A DNA stretch of 64,000 bases from Antedon mediterranea (GCF_964355755.1 NC_092673.1:28277001-28341000), one strand, 5' to 3'. Counted from the first letter of the stretch, positions 43,401-56,485 are shown. Translations and numbers: made by a program. Notes: generated by a model not told the origin, from the letters alone.

Positions 43401-46400
43401 AAGCAGAAGATAAATATGAAAAAATGCATTGTTGATATAAATGGCCCGAAAAGTAAGAGAGAAAATATTTTAAACTTTTAGAATGAATGAAAAAAGTTTA
43501 TGGATGTAAAATATGACGTAAATAAAAACGTTGAAAATTGTGCCTAAGATCATTGTGAAGTAAAAATAATAATTTCTTTTAAAAAGAAACGAAAAACATT
43601 GATAATATTAAATTTGTTTTAAACTCTGACATTAATATTATTCATTCTTCTTGATTTTAGAGAGATGTTGATATCCTTACTTCATCTGAATTTGCCCCTC
43701 CAATGGACAAGAAATCCTCATTGACCTCTGATTGACCCCAGTCATATGCACTGGCTGGTGCTAAGTCTGAATCCACTTTCTTAAAGTCCAAATCCTCGGT
43801 CCAGCCTGGTGGGGGAGTCTAACATTAAAAAGATATTCTTAGAGGGAGACAGTTCAAATTAGGTTTGTTTTTTTAGCACATAGTTTGGGTTCTTTCCATG
43901 CGAATTATTACAGAATTTCAATGCATGCGGTATCAGACCTTGGTTACATTGCGGTTTATGCTAAGATTTTAAACCATGCTTTAATAATCTAATTAGTTTC
44001 AATCAAAAGGCTTATACAATTGGTCTGTTTTGTGGAGCTCTATCTCTTCAGACTCCTTGCTGTTTCTATACGAGCATTGCGACTGCAAGTACGTATTTAG
44101 ACAGGCGAATACGCCTATTTGTTAAGTCTTAATTTAAATCCTACAACATGCATAATGTATGGTAAATGTTTAGTATGTTTATGAAAAGTGGTAGGTGAGT
44201 GGAAGGTGACTGAGATGGTGCACAGATACAAATACATTAAAATGTTATTTTGCTTGCTCTATGAAGTCTATAATATATGAATGCATTAAAGCTTGGTTCC
44301 CACTTGGATGTAAGTAATTTGACAATAATCCTGACCAGATGGATTGTCCAAACTGTCACATGTGGTTGTCATCTCATTGCTTGCGTCTAAGTGGGAACAA
44401 GGCTTTATGTGTATAAACCACCTGTGCATCTTTTTCTTTTAAAAGTGTTTTTCCGGAACTAAATTGGCAGTTAACAAACAATTAGGTTTAATATTTATAT
44501 AAGAAGTGTTAAAGTTCATTCTAAGTTATTGCATTAATTATTTCATGCATTTGTTGTTAATGAACTAAAGCTCTGTCTACACTATCAAACTAGCTTGACA
44601 AAAAAAAGTGTGATGTGGTCAAATACGGTAGTGATGTGCTCACATGGTAGTGATGACATCATCATGTCCATATATGGGTATATCACATTTTTTTTTCATA
44701 TAAAGTTTGATAGTGTAGACAGTAAGCATACTGAAAGTGATCACCAAAGAGAATATAACAAATTTTTAGTCAAGCAATAAAAAATCATCAATTATTAGTC
44801 AATATTCAATCAATCAATCAATCAATATCTATCAATTGTATATTCAAACGATGTATCAATTAAAAATATATCAATCAATAATCTATCAATAAATAATATA
44901 AAAACCATATATCAATTAGTAAGCTATAGTATAATTAAATTTTATTTGAATGAATGAATGCGCTGCTTGCACAGCATTTATTATCAAATATATAAAATTT
45001 GTAGTTTGTACACAACAAATTATTAAAAAAACACGATATTGAAAAAACACATCAAAAGATGATATATCAATCAATAATCTATCAATCAATACCTATCAAT
45101 CAATAACATATGAACTATTAACCTATCAATTTATCAATCAATAATATTAAATTAATAATACTGTACATTACAAACTCCCAAACGCTGTAAATGTATATAT
45201 TTATATTAGATGGGTACAGACATGAAGGCCGAAAAAAATTTAAAAACTATCAATTAATATCTCAATCAATGTACTGTATCAAAAAATCTAAATAATCTAT
45301 CAATCAATATATAAATAAATATAAAATCTAGGTAATCTAACCTTAGGTTTTGGTTCAATCGGTGCCCAATCATCATCATTACCCCATCCTCCTCCTCCTC
45401 CTCCTTCGCTTTCATCAAAATCAAACTTTCCTTTTGTAGTACTTGTCTCCATACTTCCCCAATCATTATCCTCACCCCATCCAAAATCATCCTTTTCAAC
45501 TTTCTTCTTCTGTACAGATTTTTTATCTTTTGATTTCGTCATCTTTGTTGAGTTATTTAAAACATCACCCCATCCATCATCGTCATTATCCCAACCGGTG
45601 GTTTCGGAACTTGAAGGTCGACTCGTTATTTTCTTGGCGACATTTTGTGATTTTTCAGTTCGTTTACTACTGTTTGTTTGCTTTTGTTTTGATGATGATA
45701 ATCCATCATCCTGCCAATCGCTAAAAAAGTTATCAGGTTGTTTGTTGCCGCTGTTAAGTTTAATGGGTTTAGTTGATTGTGTTGTTTCAATTGACCCCCA
45801 TTCTTCATCATCATCATCATTGTTCCAATTGTCATTGTCATCTTCCCATTGATTTGATAGATCAGGTTTGTTTTTATTACTTGACGTCTTCTGAAAACAA
45901 AGATTCTGTTGTAATTTTACCAATTTTCAATGACTTACAAATACTAAATTGGTAACTACTGTACTTCTAATAAAAAATAGTATTTTCCTGTGTAAAATAG
46001 ATTACTTTTAATTTATATACTTTTTTTTTTAAATGCCTAAATATTGGAGAATTTCCTAATTATCTAATAATATTACACAAAAAATCCTGTACACCACCAC
46101 TTAAAAAAGACTAATTTCGTTCGTTCTAATTTACTGCTGATGAAAAATATGTAGGGTTATTGCAGATCAATTATCAAACATAATTTTATATGCAAATGAC
46201 AATAAATGGAAGTAACCTTCCACTGATGAATGAATGTTATTACAAAGGTTAATATTTTATAATTAATAACAATTTTAAATCTGGAACTACCCTTTAGTAA
46301 TGTTCATTGACATTTGTTTTACCTCCTTATTACTCCATCCATCTTCCGATTGTTCTGTATCCTCTCTCTCATAATCTGATGCGGAATCTGCTGTTTCGTA

Positions 46401-49400
46401 TTTATCTTCATCTTTAGTGGGTTTTTCTGACTTTACTGGTTCTTTACCACCGTCAACCGTTTCTTTTTTCTTGACTGTTTAAAAGTAAGATTTTTAGATA
46501 ATAATAAAGAAGAGCTTGAAATAATTGTTTGTCAATGGTGTATATTTTAATCATGAGCATTTCTTTAGTTGACCTCTTCAGTACAAGAGAGAGGATTGAT
46601 GATCAGTGTCAGGAGAAGATCTCCAACTCATACCTCTCACATGCTAGTCTAATATCTCTTGAACTCTGTCTGCACTATCAAACTTGTATGATAGTGATAT
46701 GCCCAAATGTGGTAGTGATATGACATCATTAGGTTCATATATGTCAAATTTTTTTGTCACATAAACTAGGTCTCCCTATAAAACTAGTTTGACAAAAAAA
46801 TGTGATGTGTCCATGTATGGACATGATGACATAATATCACTATCATATTTGGGCACATCACACTTTTTTGTCAAACTAGTTTAATAGTGTGAACAGAGCT
46901 TTAACTGTAGCATGTATTCTACTTTCATTCTATACATAGTAGGGCTTTCTACATACCTTCTTTGTCTTGTATACGTTCCGCTTGAGCAGGTTGAGGGCCT
47001 CCTTTGTAGAACCTTGATGTGAGTGACGTGACCGCCCATCCTGCCCATCCAGCTGCATTCTGCTGGCTGTTAGATGCACAGTTTACATCTGCCTCTGAAA
47101 CAAAGTTTATCAAACAACAATCATCTAACTATAATTTAAGACAATTGATTCCTGGTCTACTTGTTAAAGAAAGAAGTCATAATGCCAGATTTCCGAGTAC
47201 ATTTTTTTAAAAAGTAGATTAACTATATACTGTATGTAATTTGTATTTAGAATTGTCTACTTGTTAAAGAAAGAAAGAAGTCAGTAAATAAAAAATACCA
47301 GATTTCCGAGTACATTTTAAAAAGTAGATTAAGTGCAGTGTATAACTATATACTGATTTAGAATTGTCCATCGTTTTGTACAATTTAATGTTTTTTTCTA
47401 CAATAAATTCCTAAATAGTAATAGTAATTTTATAGTTCTTACCCATTTCTTCTAATTTTTCTGGATTTTCTGAAACATCTTCTAATTTTTTGACAAAATG
47501 TTTTATTACACGAAATGTCTAAAAAGAAAAATAATTAATTTAGTGCTCATTAGGTTTTTGAACACATTACATTTCCGGAGAAACATGAACATACATTTTA
47601 CAAAAATAAAATATTTTGAAATATTTAAAATGACTTACTTGATCTCTAACATTTTTATCAGGATCAACGGTGAGAGCGCACATTGCCGGTAGAATTCTAA
47701 GTGACGTGTCTTTTAATGAGAAGAAATTGTGTGTGGCGTGCAACGCCATGACACCAGCGATGCGCGAAGGCGGGAACGGATCCTTCATTGCCCTAGTGAA
47801 AGCTGATAGAAGTATTTTCTGTCTTGTCTGTAAAAAAATCAACATTTTCTAAAATGCTCTGTCTACACTATCAAACTAGTTTGACAAAAAAAGTGTGATG
47901 TGCCCAAATATGGTAGTGATATGACATCATCATGTCCATATATGGGCACATCACATTTTTAAAATAAAGATAAAGACATAAAGAATGGCAATAAAAATGT
48001 CTGGGAAAAACTCCCAATAGGATGTATTAGTGTTTATGTTAATATTATGATTTGAATACTTACTGCTGGGTTTAGATGACCAGCTATTTTGCCAAGGCAA
48101 ACTGTTGTATTAGTTCGTATACCACCCTAAATGAAAACAGACAGACAATTAATATTCAACTGATTGATTAATTAAATTATTGACATTTATTGATTAACTG
48201 ATTGATTGATTGAATTAATTAGATTGGTTGATTAACGGATTGATTTAATTACTGATGAGATTTATTGATTAACTGACTGGCTGATTGATTGATTGATTAA
48301 CTGAGATTGGTTAATTAACTGATTAATTGATTGAATCACTAAGATTGATAGATTGATTGATTAACTGATTTATTGATTAACTGAGATTTATTGAGAAACT
48401 GATTTATTGATTAATCGAGATTGGTTGATTAACTGAGATTTGATTAACTGATTTATTGATTAATTGAGATTGGTTGCTCAACTGATTTATTGATTAACTG
48501 AGATTATTGATTAACTGATTTATTGATTAATTGAGATTGTTTGATTAACTGATTTATTGATTAACCAAGATTGGTTGATTATCTGATTTATTGATTAACT
48601 GAGATTGGTTGATTATCTGATTTATTGATTAACTGAGATTGGTTGATCATCTGATTTATTGATTAACTGAGATTGGTTGATTAACTGAGATTGGTTGATT
48701 ATCTGATTTATTGATTAACTGAGATTGGTTGATCATCTGATTTATTGATTAACTGAGATTGGTTGATTAACTGAGATTGGTTGATTATCTGATTTATTGA
48801 TTAACTGAGATTGGTTGATTAAATGAGATTGGTTGATTATCTGATTTATTGATTAATTGAGATTGGTTGATTAACTGAGATTGGTTGATTATCTGATTTA
48901 TTGATTAATTGAGATTGGTTGACTAACTGATTAAGTAATGTAACTGATTAAATAACTGATAGTTTTACTGTACTAACCTGAGGATCTTTAGATTGAAGTC
49001 GGGCAAAATGTTTCATCACCTCAACATTTAAATTATGATCATTCAATTTTTCTGAAAGAAGTATCATTGCCTGAAAAAAAAAAAAAATAAAATACTTGAA
49101 CTTTCTTACAATAATTTGCAAATAGCATACAAAAATGTATCAAAATTGACAGGAGTTATCAAGACAAGTTGTTTCCAAAAAGTGGGAATTTAAAATACTC
49201 AAGTAAACTTATCTTTAAGAGTTAAGACCTGTTATTTGTGTTTGCAACATAACAGACCCTTAAGCTCTGTCTACTCTATCAAACTAGTTTAACAACAAAA
49301 ATGTGATGTGCCCAAATATGGTAGTGATATGCCCAAATATGGTAGTGATATGACAACATCATGTCCATTTATGGGCACATCACATTTTTTTCTCACATAA

Positions 49401-52400
49401 AGTTTGACAGTGAGGACAGAGCTTTAAGTAAATACTGTAAAGAAGTACTTCTCCTACCTTGACAGTGCTCTCTCTGATTGCAGGGTTTGTGTCTGTGAAC
49501 CCATGACAAATATGAGGGAACACCTGATCATTCACAACTGCCGATTGTAAATACTCAATGAAATCTTCGAGTTGTTGTAATAACTTGATACGAGTTGCTC
49601 TATCGGTCGATGTGAACATCTTGACAACACACGGTAATACTTTTGTCTGATATTCTGCTGTTTCTAAGAGTTTGCCAAGCTGAGGGAATCAAGTTTATTT
49701 ACGATTAATATTCACAATAACATTCTCAAGTAAATTTAATTTGGACAACGAACGGGTGCCAATTAATGGCAGCACTCGACACGAAGGGACCCTTAAGGGG
49801 AGTAGAAAGTTGTGGTATGTGCCAGATGAAGATTAGTTCGCACACGTACATATCTATTACTGGTTTAATGTAAAGAATTGTATACAGATATTTCATATAA
49901 AACCAGATGAAAAAATGTTTTGAAGATGTATAAAGCATGTTGTTTACCTTCAATAAAGGTGTGAGGACCGCTGAGCCAGCATTGCCAAATTCAAATGCCT
50001 GCAGAAGTAGTGGAAGGATCTTGAAGCGACAGAACTCTTCTGGAAAATCATCAAGACTAGAACTTAAACCAGCTAGAAACTTATTCTTCTCTATTGCATC
50101 TTTTATCTGTATCAATCAATAATATATTTTGCTTATCATCAATTACAGAATAAGATCAAATAGATAAATAGATTCATGGTAGTGATATGACATCATCATG
50201 TCCATATATGGGCACATCACATTTTTTTGTCACATAAAGTTTGATAGTGTAGACACGGCTTTAAAATTTATTTTATTACAAATTTCCATTAAAAACCAAA
50301 AATAAAGGCCAAACATAAATTTAGTTGAGTATCAATGAAAAAAGTAAATATATATTTTATAGGAACAATAAACCATTATGACTATTGTTGGATTAGATAT
50401 TGTTTGTATTTATTTATTTATTGTAATTAATAATTTTTATTTGGCAAGTAATATACATGAGCCTGAACAGATTTTAAACTGGTCTTACTCCGCAGATTAA
50501 AATAGGAAAAATGAGTTACCTGTATCTCCTCTAAGAATAAGTTGGTTTTAACAAAGCTATTGTCCATAAATCCATTTGTTTCTAGACAGAATTGTAAGAA
50601 TCTTGCTGGGTTAGGTCTGGATATTGGGTTAGCACCGACCAATTCACAGTAATTACTAATTAGTGACTTAGGAATCTAGAAAAAAAAAACAAGTTAAGAT
50701 TATGCAATTTGAATTTTAAAAAGTTTTAAAAAATATTACTAGGATATATTCAGAATTGTAAAAAGCTATCTTTGCACAGATTAGGCCTTGTCTACACTAT
50801 CAAACTTTATGTGATGTGCCCATATATGGACATAATGATATCATATCACTACCATAATTATTTAGGCACATCACACCTTTTTTTGTCAAACTAGTTTGAT
50901 AGTGTAGACAGAGCTTTAGATTAGATTTTTGATTAGTCTTTTTTTTTAAATGAAAATGTTAACAAGATTACCTTGCCTAATGACTTAAGTGAGGATGTAC
51001 GTGGAAGAGGTCCATTAAACACCTCCCACAGAAGACATCCTAACCCCCACATATCCGCTGACCTGCAATAAAAAAAAAATGGTTACAACATTTGAATCGT
51101 TATTTGTATAGGGAAAAAATGTTCTTTTCACTGTCTTTTTACTTTTTTGTATTTTTGTATGTAGCGAAAAAGTCAAATAAATAAACTTATAATCACCAAA
51201 TATGTGTTTTCTTCCTCATTCGTCCACTATCAGACATCTCCGGTGGGTCATAGTTTTGTAGGCCTTGAATACCCTTGTTTGGGGGCGTGCTTCCTTCTCC
51301 CTCCGCAGCGCATATGTATGCTACTCCACCCAGCTTCCATTCACCAGCTTTGCTTACAAACACAGAGCCGATGTGTACATTGTTGTGTTTTAACTTACAA
51401 TCATTCAGCAAAAATGCAAACGCTTTCTGCAAAAAAATATAAATTTAAATTAATTTAATATATTTAATATATAAACCTATAGCTTATAAGTTATATGGTT
51501 TCATTTTATCTGTTCATTTTTATTAAAATCACAATTGGCAGTGGCAACAACTGAATCAAATGCCATGTGATGTTCAGAATAAACAAATTTAAAATTGGAA
51601 TTTTAATATCAAAGGCTATTTAAGAGATATTTAAACATTTTAAAAACAGATATAACCAATTCATTTTGGTGCGTACTATGTATTTCAAATTACACAACTT
51701 TTGACAAATTAAACTCATTTTAAAGTTTTAAGCTCTATCTACAGTATCAAGTTAGTATGACAAAAAAAGTGTGATGTGACCAAATATGGTAGTGATGACA
51801 TCATTGTGTCCATATATGGGCACATCACATTTTTTTTATCAAATAAAGTTTGATAGTGTAGACAGAGCTTAATATTGACGTCACTTACCGTTACTTGATG
51901 AAGACCCCAAGAAATGACCAACTCATTTGCTTTCTCTGCATTTTTTAAATACTTTTCTAGCGGGCAAACTGCTTCAGTCACTACATATATCATAGTTTCT
52001 GTCTAAAAAACATTTTAAAAAAGATATTGTTATAAAAAAAAAATTATGTGGTAACGGACTATACCATTATCCGACGGGGTGAGATATGTTCTTCTTTTCG
52101 TAATGTATTCCTCTCTTAGGAGAGAGAGGCTAATGTTGGTATATCCAGGTAAGCTAGACACGAAATAGACTGCTGAATTATTCTTCCCCAACATTTTTTT
52201 AAAGGGTATTAACACTACAGAAAATAAACATTTCTCTGTAAGATTCCTGAAATAACAATGTAAATATATATTGCTGAATAAATGTGACTGAATTGAGAGT
52301 GTGTGGATCAAGATAAGTCAAACCATTTGAGTAATACTACTAAATTAGTTTATCTTCTTAATTAGGTTAATTACTTTATTTACCTCAAGACCATCAATGT

Positions 52401-52974
52401 ACTGTAGAATGTTGGGATGCCTCAGTGTCTTGAGTCTCTTGTGTGCGTTCTTAGCAGTCTGGGTCTTAGCTTCACTTGTTTCTTTCATATCAAACACAAA
52501 TACTGATACTTCCTCTCCATTTGACTTTATTTTAAAAATTAAATAAAAAGGTTTATTTTTATAAGTTAATTATTAATAATAATTAGCAAACAAATTTTCA
52601 TTTTTCTTAAATACTTTAATAAATAAAATGTATCTATTATTTCACAACAACAGTACTGTAATAATCAAACAAATAAAGCACCAAACTACTTATTTCGTGT
52701 TTGTTCCTAGGCTGAGTCAATCCATTTCAAACACGACATCCCTCCCCCTCGATTATGACATTCGAACCCGGGCGGGCAAAACGAAACGTGGTTGTCAACT
52801 GATGAATTCAAGGGCCTAGATATTTCATACACAAATTTACGTAAAACAAATTGGTCTTACCTTACGTTTACCACTGTGCAGCGACCAAATAGATTTACTT
52901 TCGAGAGAATCTATACATTCACCAATTTCAAAAGCAAAATCCTTTGTAGGATCTCTTGAAAAAAAGGACCACAT
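40456..52974 (-). CDS. SCYL1: SCY1-like pseudokinase 1, 18 exons
   Basis: Exons in transcript order: 52974-52861, 52524-52384, 52002-51889, 51426-51197, 51062-50972, 50675-50520, 50106-49948, 49679-49458, 49070-48978, 48126-48064, 47827-47639, 47518-47443, 47094-46957, 46474-46323, 45890-45342, 43818-43681, 41787-41577, 40589-40456; 990 codons including stop, all in phase. SCYL1 is a Golgi/ER-Golgi trafficking scaffold that binds COPI. The N-terminal pseudokinase (about 1-282) has [35 protein letters not shown] in place of HRD and GEWKLGGV in place of DFG. HEAT repeats follow (about 283-549: [48 protein letters not shown]). A conserved [13 protein letters not shown] segment, a long acidic Trp-Gly tail and a basic coiled C-terminus come last. 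The protein ends GGAKKD; vertebrate SCYL1 ends RKLD. It is longer than the roughly 800-residue vertebrate protein, mainly through the acidic exon 45890-45342. Confidence 0.96.
40969..41040 (-). repeat. tRNA-like pseudogene or SINE head
   Basis: On the minus strand, CTAATGGTTAGGA (D arm), a 5-bp anticodon stem TCTGC/GCAGA with a 7-base loop, and GAGTTCGAATCTTGG (T arm) look like a tRNA. The acceptor stem pairs poorly (GCCCTAG against TTGAAGC). Lies in the last SCYL1 intron. Confidence 0.5.
41265..41480 (-). repeat. SINE family A copy (last SCYL1 intron)
   Basis: Contains CTCGAAAGATGTACTAGGTT, GTGTACACTGGACCTCAGTT and the tRNA-like end CTTAACCCCTTGGCCACTCA. Confidence 0.8.
41788..43680 (-). 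other. SCYL1 intron 16 (1.9 kb)
   Basis: AT-rich, with a perfect 23-bp hairpin at 43206-43260. Short open frames here have no family support. Confidence 0.6.
43206..43260. repeat. Perfect 23-bp inverted repeat, 9-base loop
   Basis: AAGGGTCTTTCACACCTGTT plus CCG (43206-43228) is the exact reverse complement of 43238-43260. TTAA lies at both outer edges (43204-43207 and 43260-43263). Confidence 0.9.
44288..44407. repeat. MITE family 3, copy 2 (SCYL1 intron 15)
   Basis: Ends AAGCTTGGTTCCCACTTGGA and TAAGTGGGAACAAGGCTTTA are inverted repeats of each other and match the element at 3238-3415. Confidence 0.75.
44569..44722. repeat. MITE family 1, full-length copy (SCYL1 intron 15)
   Basis: Begins AAGCTCTGTCTACACTATCA; ends TTTGATAGTGTAGACAGTAA. 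Confidence 0.88.
44785..45310. repeat. AATC/ATCA-rich low-complexity tract
   Basis: Irregular runs of ATCAATCAATCAAT and TATCAATCAATA fill most of this part of SCYL1 intron 15 and reach within about 30 bp of exon 15. Confidence 0.8.
46655..46905. repeat. Two adjacent MITE family 1 copies (SCYL1 intron 13)
   Basis: The left copy (about 46655-46768) lacks its far end. The right copy (about 46777-46905) lacks its near end but finishes TAGTGTGAACAGAGCTTTAA. Confidence 0.82.
47155..47355. repeat. Tandem duplication of about 90 bp (SCYL1 intron 12)
   Basis: Both halves share CTACTTGTTAAAGAAAGAA, CCAGATTTCCGAGTACATTT and AAAAAGTAGATTAA. Confidence 0.8.
47851..47966. repeat. MITE family 1 copy (SCYL1 intron 10)
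   Basis: Begins GCTCTGTCTACACTATCAAA 20 bp from the exon 11 acceptor and breaks off after GGGCACATCACATTTTT. Confidence 0.85.
48180..48940. repeat. Irregular TTGATTAACTGA tandem array (SCYL1 intron 9)
   Basis: Higher-order units of GATTGGTTGATTATCTGATT, TATTGATTAACTGA and GATTGGTTGATTAACTGA fill about 750 bp, nearly the whole intron. Confidence 0.92.
49260..49428. repeat. MITE family 1, full-length copy (SCYL1 intron 8)
   Basis: Begins TTAAGCTCTGTCTACTCTAT and ends GACAGAGCTTTAAG. Confidence 0.88.
50168..50263. repeat. MITE family 1, right half (SCYL1 intron 6)
   Basis: Starts in TGGTAGTGATATGACATCAT and ends GTTTGATAGTGTAGACACGG. Confidence 0.85.
50785..50918. repeat. MITE family 1 copy (SCYL1 intron 5)
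   Basis: Starts TTGTCTACACTATCAAACTT; ends TTTGATAGTGTAGACAGAGC. Confidence 0.88.
51729..51872. repeat. MITE family 1 copy (SCYL1 intron 3)
   Basis: Starts AAGCTCTATCTACAGTATCA; ends TTTGATAGTGTAGACAGAGC. Confidence 0.88.
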
Positions 52975-53624
52975 TTCGTACCGTCGATTTGAAAAACTGG
53001 ACACGTACGTCAGGTCATGACCTATGATGTAATAAAGTGTGTTGACCTTTTAATGATATGAAACAACATTGTACGTACTACTCTGTGTATAAACTGTTTT
53101 GATTTGGTTTTTTTTTTAGTATCGGAAACATTAGCTTTTGTGAAAGACCTTCTTTTATAAAGATAACAATATCATATATATTATGTAACCACTGTTTGAA
53201 GCATACGATTGGAAACAGACCGAATCTAAGGACCTCAAACCTAGGCATAGGCTAGGCTAGCCGGAGCCCCTAACTAAGGCCATTGATTTCATTAGAATAG
53301 AATATACGGTACAGAGTAGTGGTGGAGATACAGAAGTAGCATAGATATGTAGGCCTAGGGCAAACAGTGCAAGTTTTACAGTAGCTTACTGATAATACAT
53401 GCACAAATGTAATGTAACTTGATGATTTAGAATCTTATTAAATCACAAATACAATAACAAATGAATAATTTTAAATACATAAAATAAAATAGGTTTTAAT
53501 TTTATCTATTTTACTTTCAGAAATGATTCCAAGAAAGCTGATTAGATGAATTTAAAGTTGTCTTAGTTTTATAATGTGAAGACATTTGGCAGTATATTTA
53601 TTGACCCAAGAAACACCCCCAATA
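52975..53624. promoter_or_regulatory. Head-to-head gap between SCYL1 and VAMP4
   Basis: 650 bp separate the two divergent start codons. The part nearest SCYL1 is less AT-rich; TAGGCTAGG palindromes lie at 53245-53265. A VAMP4 5' UTR intron may exist: TTACTTTCAG at 53511-53520 is a good acceptor before the coding exon. A shared promoter is inference. Confidence 0.4.
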
Positions 53625-55768
53625 ATGCCTCCTAAATTTAAGCGGCACCTTAAAGAGAGTGATATGCTTGGATCACGCGAGATTGAGCGAGTATGTTTCA
53701 AATTTTATTAGACTTTGATGGAATTAAAGGGGCCAAGCAAGGAGTCGAAGCCCCTTTTTAAATAAATATATTTATTGTTCAACTACAGTAAATTATTAGT
53801 TTTATTCATCATTAATAAAATTATTCTCAATTGAAATTTTTCAGGAAAATTTACTGGAATATCGTGACGATGATGATGATGATGACGACGATGATTTCTT
53901 CCTCAGGAAAAGCCCCTTACCAAATTCATCTAAGTTTGATACTAGTATTCAAAGGTACAAGTTTTAAAGCATTTTGCTTGATTATACTGATCAGGATTGT
54001 TTAGTCATGTGTAATTCTACTCCACTTTAAAAGACGTGTTTCAAGACTTTGTTTTGTGTAGAGCAACTTGTTTTTACTTGCCCGATGGGATGGACTGCCA
54101 TTTTTGCTCAGGCCAGTCAATTGTTCTTAGCTGTGTGCTGAAAGAAATTGTAACAAAGTGGGTGGGAGGGGAGGTGGAGTATTGTGTGGCCTTTAATTGG
54201 AGTGCGTGAATATCATTATTGATTCATACTTTTACTAGTCTATTCTTTGTTTTGCATTTAGGACGCAAAAACAAGTAGATGAAGTAGTAGACGTGATGAG
54301 AAATAACGTAGAAAAAGTTCTGGAAAGAGGGGAACAACTTGAAGAATTACAAGACAAATCAGGTAAATATTGTAGGATGGCGAAAGTAGAGTATGTATTA
54401 ACAACAAAAGTAATGAATAATGAATTTATTATATAGTATAAAACTCTAAATAACGAATCGTGACTTGCCTCTCGTTATTTGGAGTCAGATACTATGTTAT
54501 TTAAACATTATCAGTGCATCTATTAATTAATTTAATATTACTTTTAAGTCATTTTAATCCAAATGGTTTTATCTATGCAGGATATTAAAATAAGCTTTAA
54601 ATGTAAAGTAAATACAATTGCAATGCCTAAAAAGTAAAAAAAAAACCTCTTTAAAGCTCTGTCTACACTCTCTAACTAGTTTGACAAAAAAAGTTTGATG
54701 TGCCCAAATACGAGTGATATGTCATCATCATGTCCATATATGGTCACATCACATTTTATTGTCACATAAAGTTTGATAGTGTAGACAGAGCTTCTTAAAT
54801 AACCTCTCTTATACAACATCCTCTGTTTTTCTTAACTTTTTCAGATGATTTAGCGTTAAGTTCAATGGCCTTCCGTGTCAGTGCTAAAGGGTTACGCTCA
54901 CACTTTTGGTGGAAGGAATGTAAGGTGGGTTGAACACTGGGATCTATTTACTGCATTCCATTTGTTTTCAACTATTCAACTGTGGCCATTTCCCTTAAAT
55001 ATTAAGTATTTAATTTAACTCAATAAATATTTAAGTATTTCTCTTAAATTGTATTCACTTAGATAGGAGATTTTTTTTAATTTTAAAGCTAAGTGTTTCC
55101 CTTGGCCTAAGTGTGAATGGTGACTACACCCACTGTTTTCTAGTATACATACATTTTTTTAATTGTTTATATTTTAAGTGTAAAATCTTCAATTTTCATA
55201 AATGTTCATATCTACAGTATGATGAATAAAGTTAATCTACATATATACACACTGTTTACAAACAGGATTAAATACTTGTATCATAATTTCTATATGATAT
55301 AATATATCAATATCATTTTTCTTTCAGACACGCCTTGTGATACTGTTTGTGGTGTGCATAGTACTATTAGTCATATTTTGTAAGTGTAACACTGAACAAA
55401 AAATGTTTTGCTCAACTCATACACAACTTTTTCCAAATACTTATTACATATTTCACCATTGGATAGAGCACCTAAAGATGCCTATCTTATGATAAACATG
55501 TTTGCAAACCTCTATCACATAAACAAACATTTCAATCAAATCATTAAACGGCGTGTGGATGATATAAATACATTAGTTTGTGGTTGACATGTATGCTTCT
55601 AAGGTTCCAGGTTCCAGTCCTTGTCTGTTCACTAAGCTAAAACCACCACATTAAGTTATTTTTAGAATGTCTTTTTGTGTATTTGGTATTTAATTGGTTT
55701 TTTTTAACTTCTTGATTTTAATTTTTTTTTTTTTCATTTCAGTGCCCTTGTTTTTGAAGAAGAAATAA
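53625..55768 (+). CDS. VAMP4: Vesicle-associated membrane protein 4 (R-SNARE), 6 exons
   Basis: Exons 53625-53690, 53845-53954, 54262-54362, 54845-54924, 55328-55379 and 55743-55768; 145 codons including stop. It begins MPPKFKRHL as in VAMP4. A sorting signal follows: ENLLEYR with a run of ten Asp, matching the dileucine plus acidic cluster that sends VAMP4 to the trans-Golgi network. The SNARE motif runs [20 protein letters not shown], then [12 protein letters not shown], with Arg at the ionic zero layer. WWKECK marks the membrane edge and the tail anchor is [20 protein letters not shown]. Phases agree at every junction. VAMP4 acts in endosome-to-Golgi fusion. Confidence 0.96.
54651..54793. 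repeat. MITE family 1 copy (VAMP4 intron 3)
   Basis: Starts AAAGCTCTGTCTACACTCTC; ends TTTGATAGTGTAGACAGAGC; 50 bp before exon 4. Confidence 0.88.
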
Positions 55769-56339
55769 TTAATCAAGTTTGAAATCTGAACCTTTAATGT
55801 CAAATCATACTCAGATCATCAATGTTTAAATTTAAAAACATTTTTCAAACTTTATTTTTAAGAGAGAATAAATGTACGTATTTGTAAACCATAAAACTAG
55901 TATGATCATAATTCATCAAAATAGGTTTTGAATTTATTGTTCCATATATGGAGCAATTGTCAACTTCAACAATGAATTAATTTAAATAAGGAATTAGAAA
56001 AGAATGTTGTCTTTATTAATATTTATTTATACTTCTTCTACAGTAAGTGTAAGGATTAAATGTAGTTTGCTAATTATACTAGTTTTTAATCATTTTTATT
56101 TTATTAAGAAAATGCATTCCATAAATTAAAATTTTATTTAGACTTGTTAATAGACTAAATAAGGGTTTACGGATGTGTGCAAGAGATTTGATATAGGGTT
56201 AAGTCAAGCTTAAACAAGAAAGAGTGGTGTTAAAAGCAAGCATATGGTACTTGAGTCTTCTATTTATTTAGCTTTTGCAAATGTAGACTAAATGGTTCAT
56301 GTTTGTACAGGATCACTAACTCTATTTATTTCATACGCA

Positions 56340-56485
56340 TCCAACAGCGAGCACAAATTACAGGGTGGATAAACTATTTTATAATTTATCGTGCTTATAA
56401 ACTAAGCCTCATTTGAGTGTCATGAGACTAGGCCAGGATTGAACCCAGACCATTACATTGGAACACCAAGCTACAGCTCCACTAC
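56340..56485 (-). repeat. SINE family B, copy 2
   Basis: Shares CAGGATTGAACCCAGACC, ACTAAGCCTCATTTGAG and AAACTATTTTATAATTTATC blocks with 36996-37190. Confidence 0.75.

Noticed and set aside
45443-45955. Plus-strand frames rich in His, Ser and Leu
   Set aside because: Antisense to the acidic SCYL1 exon 45890-45342.
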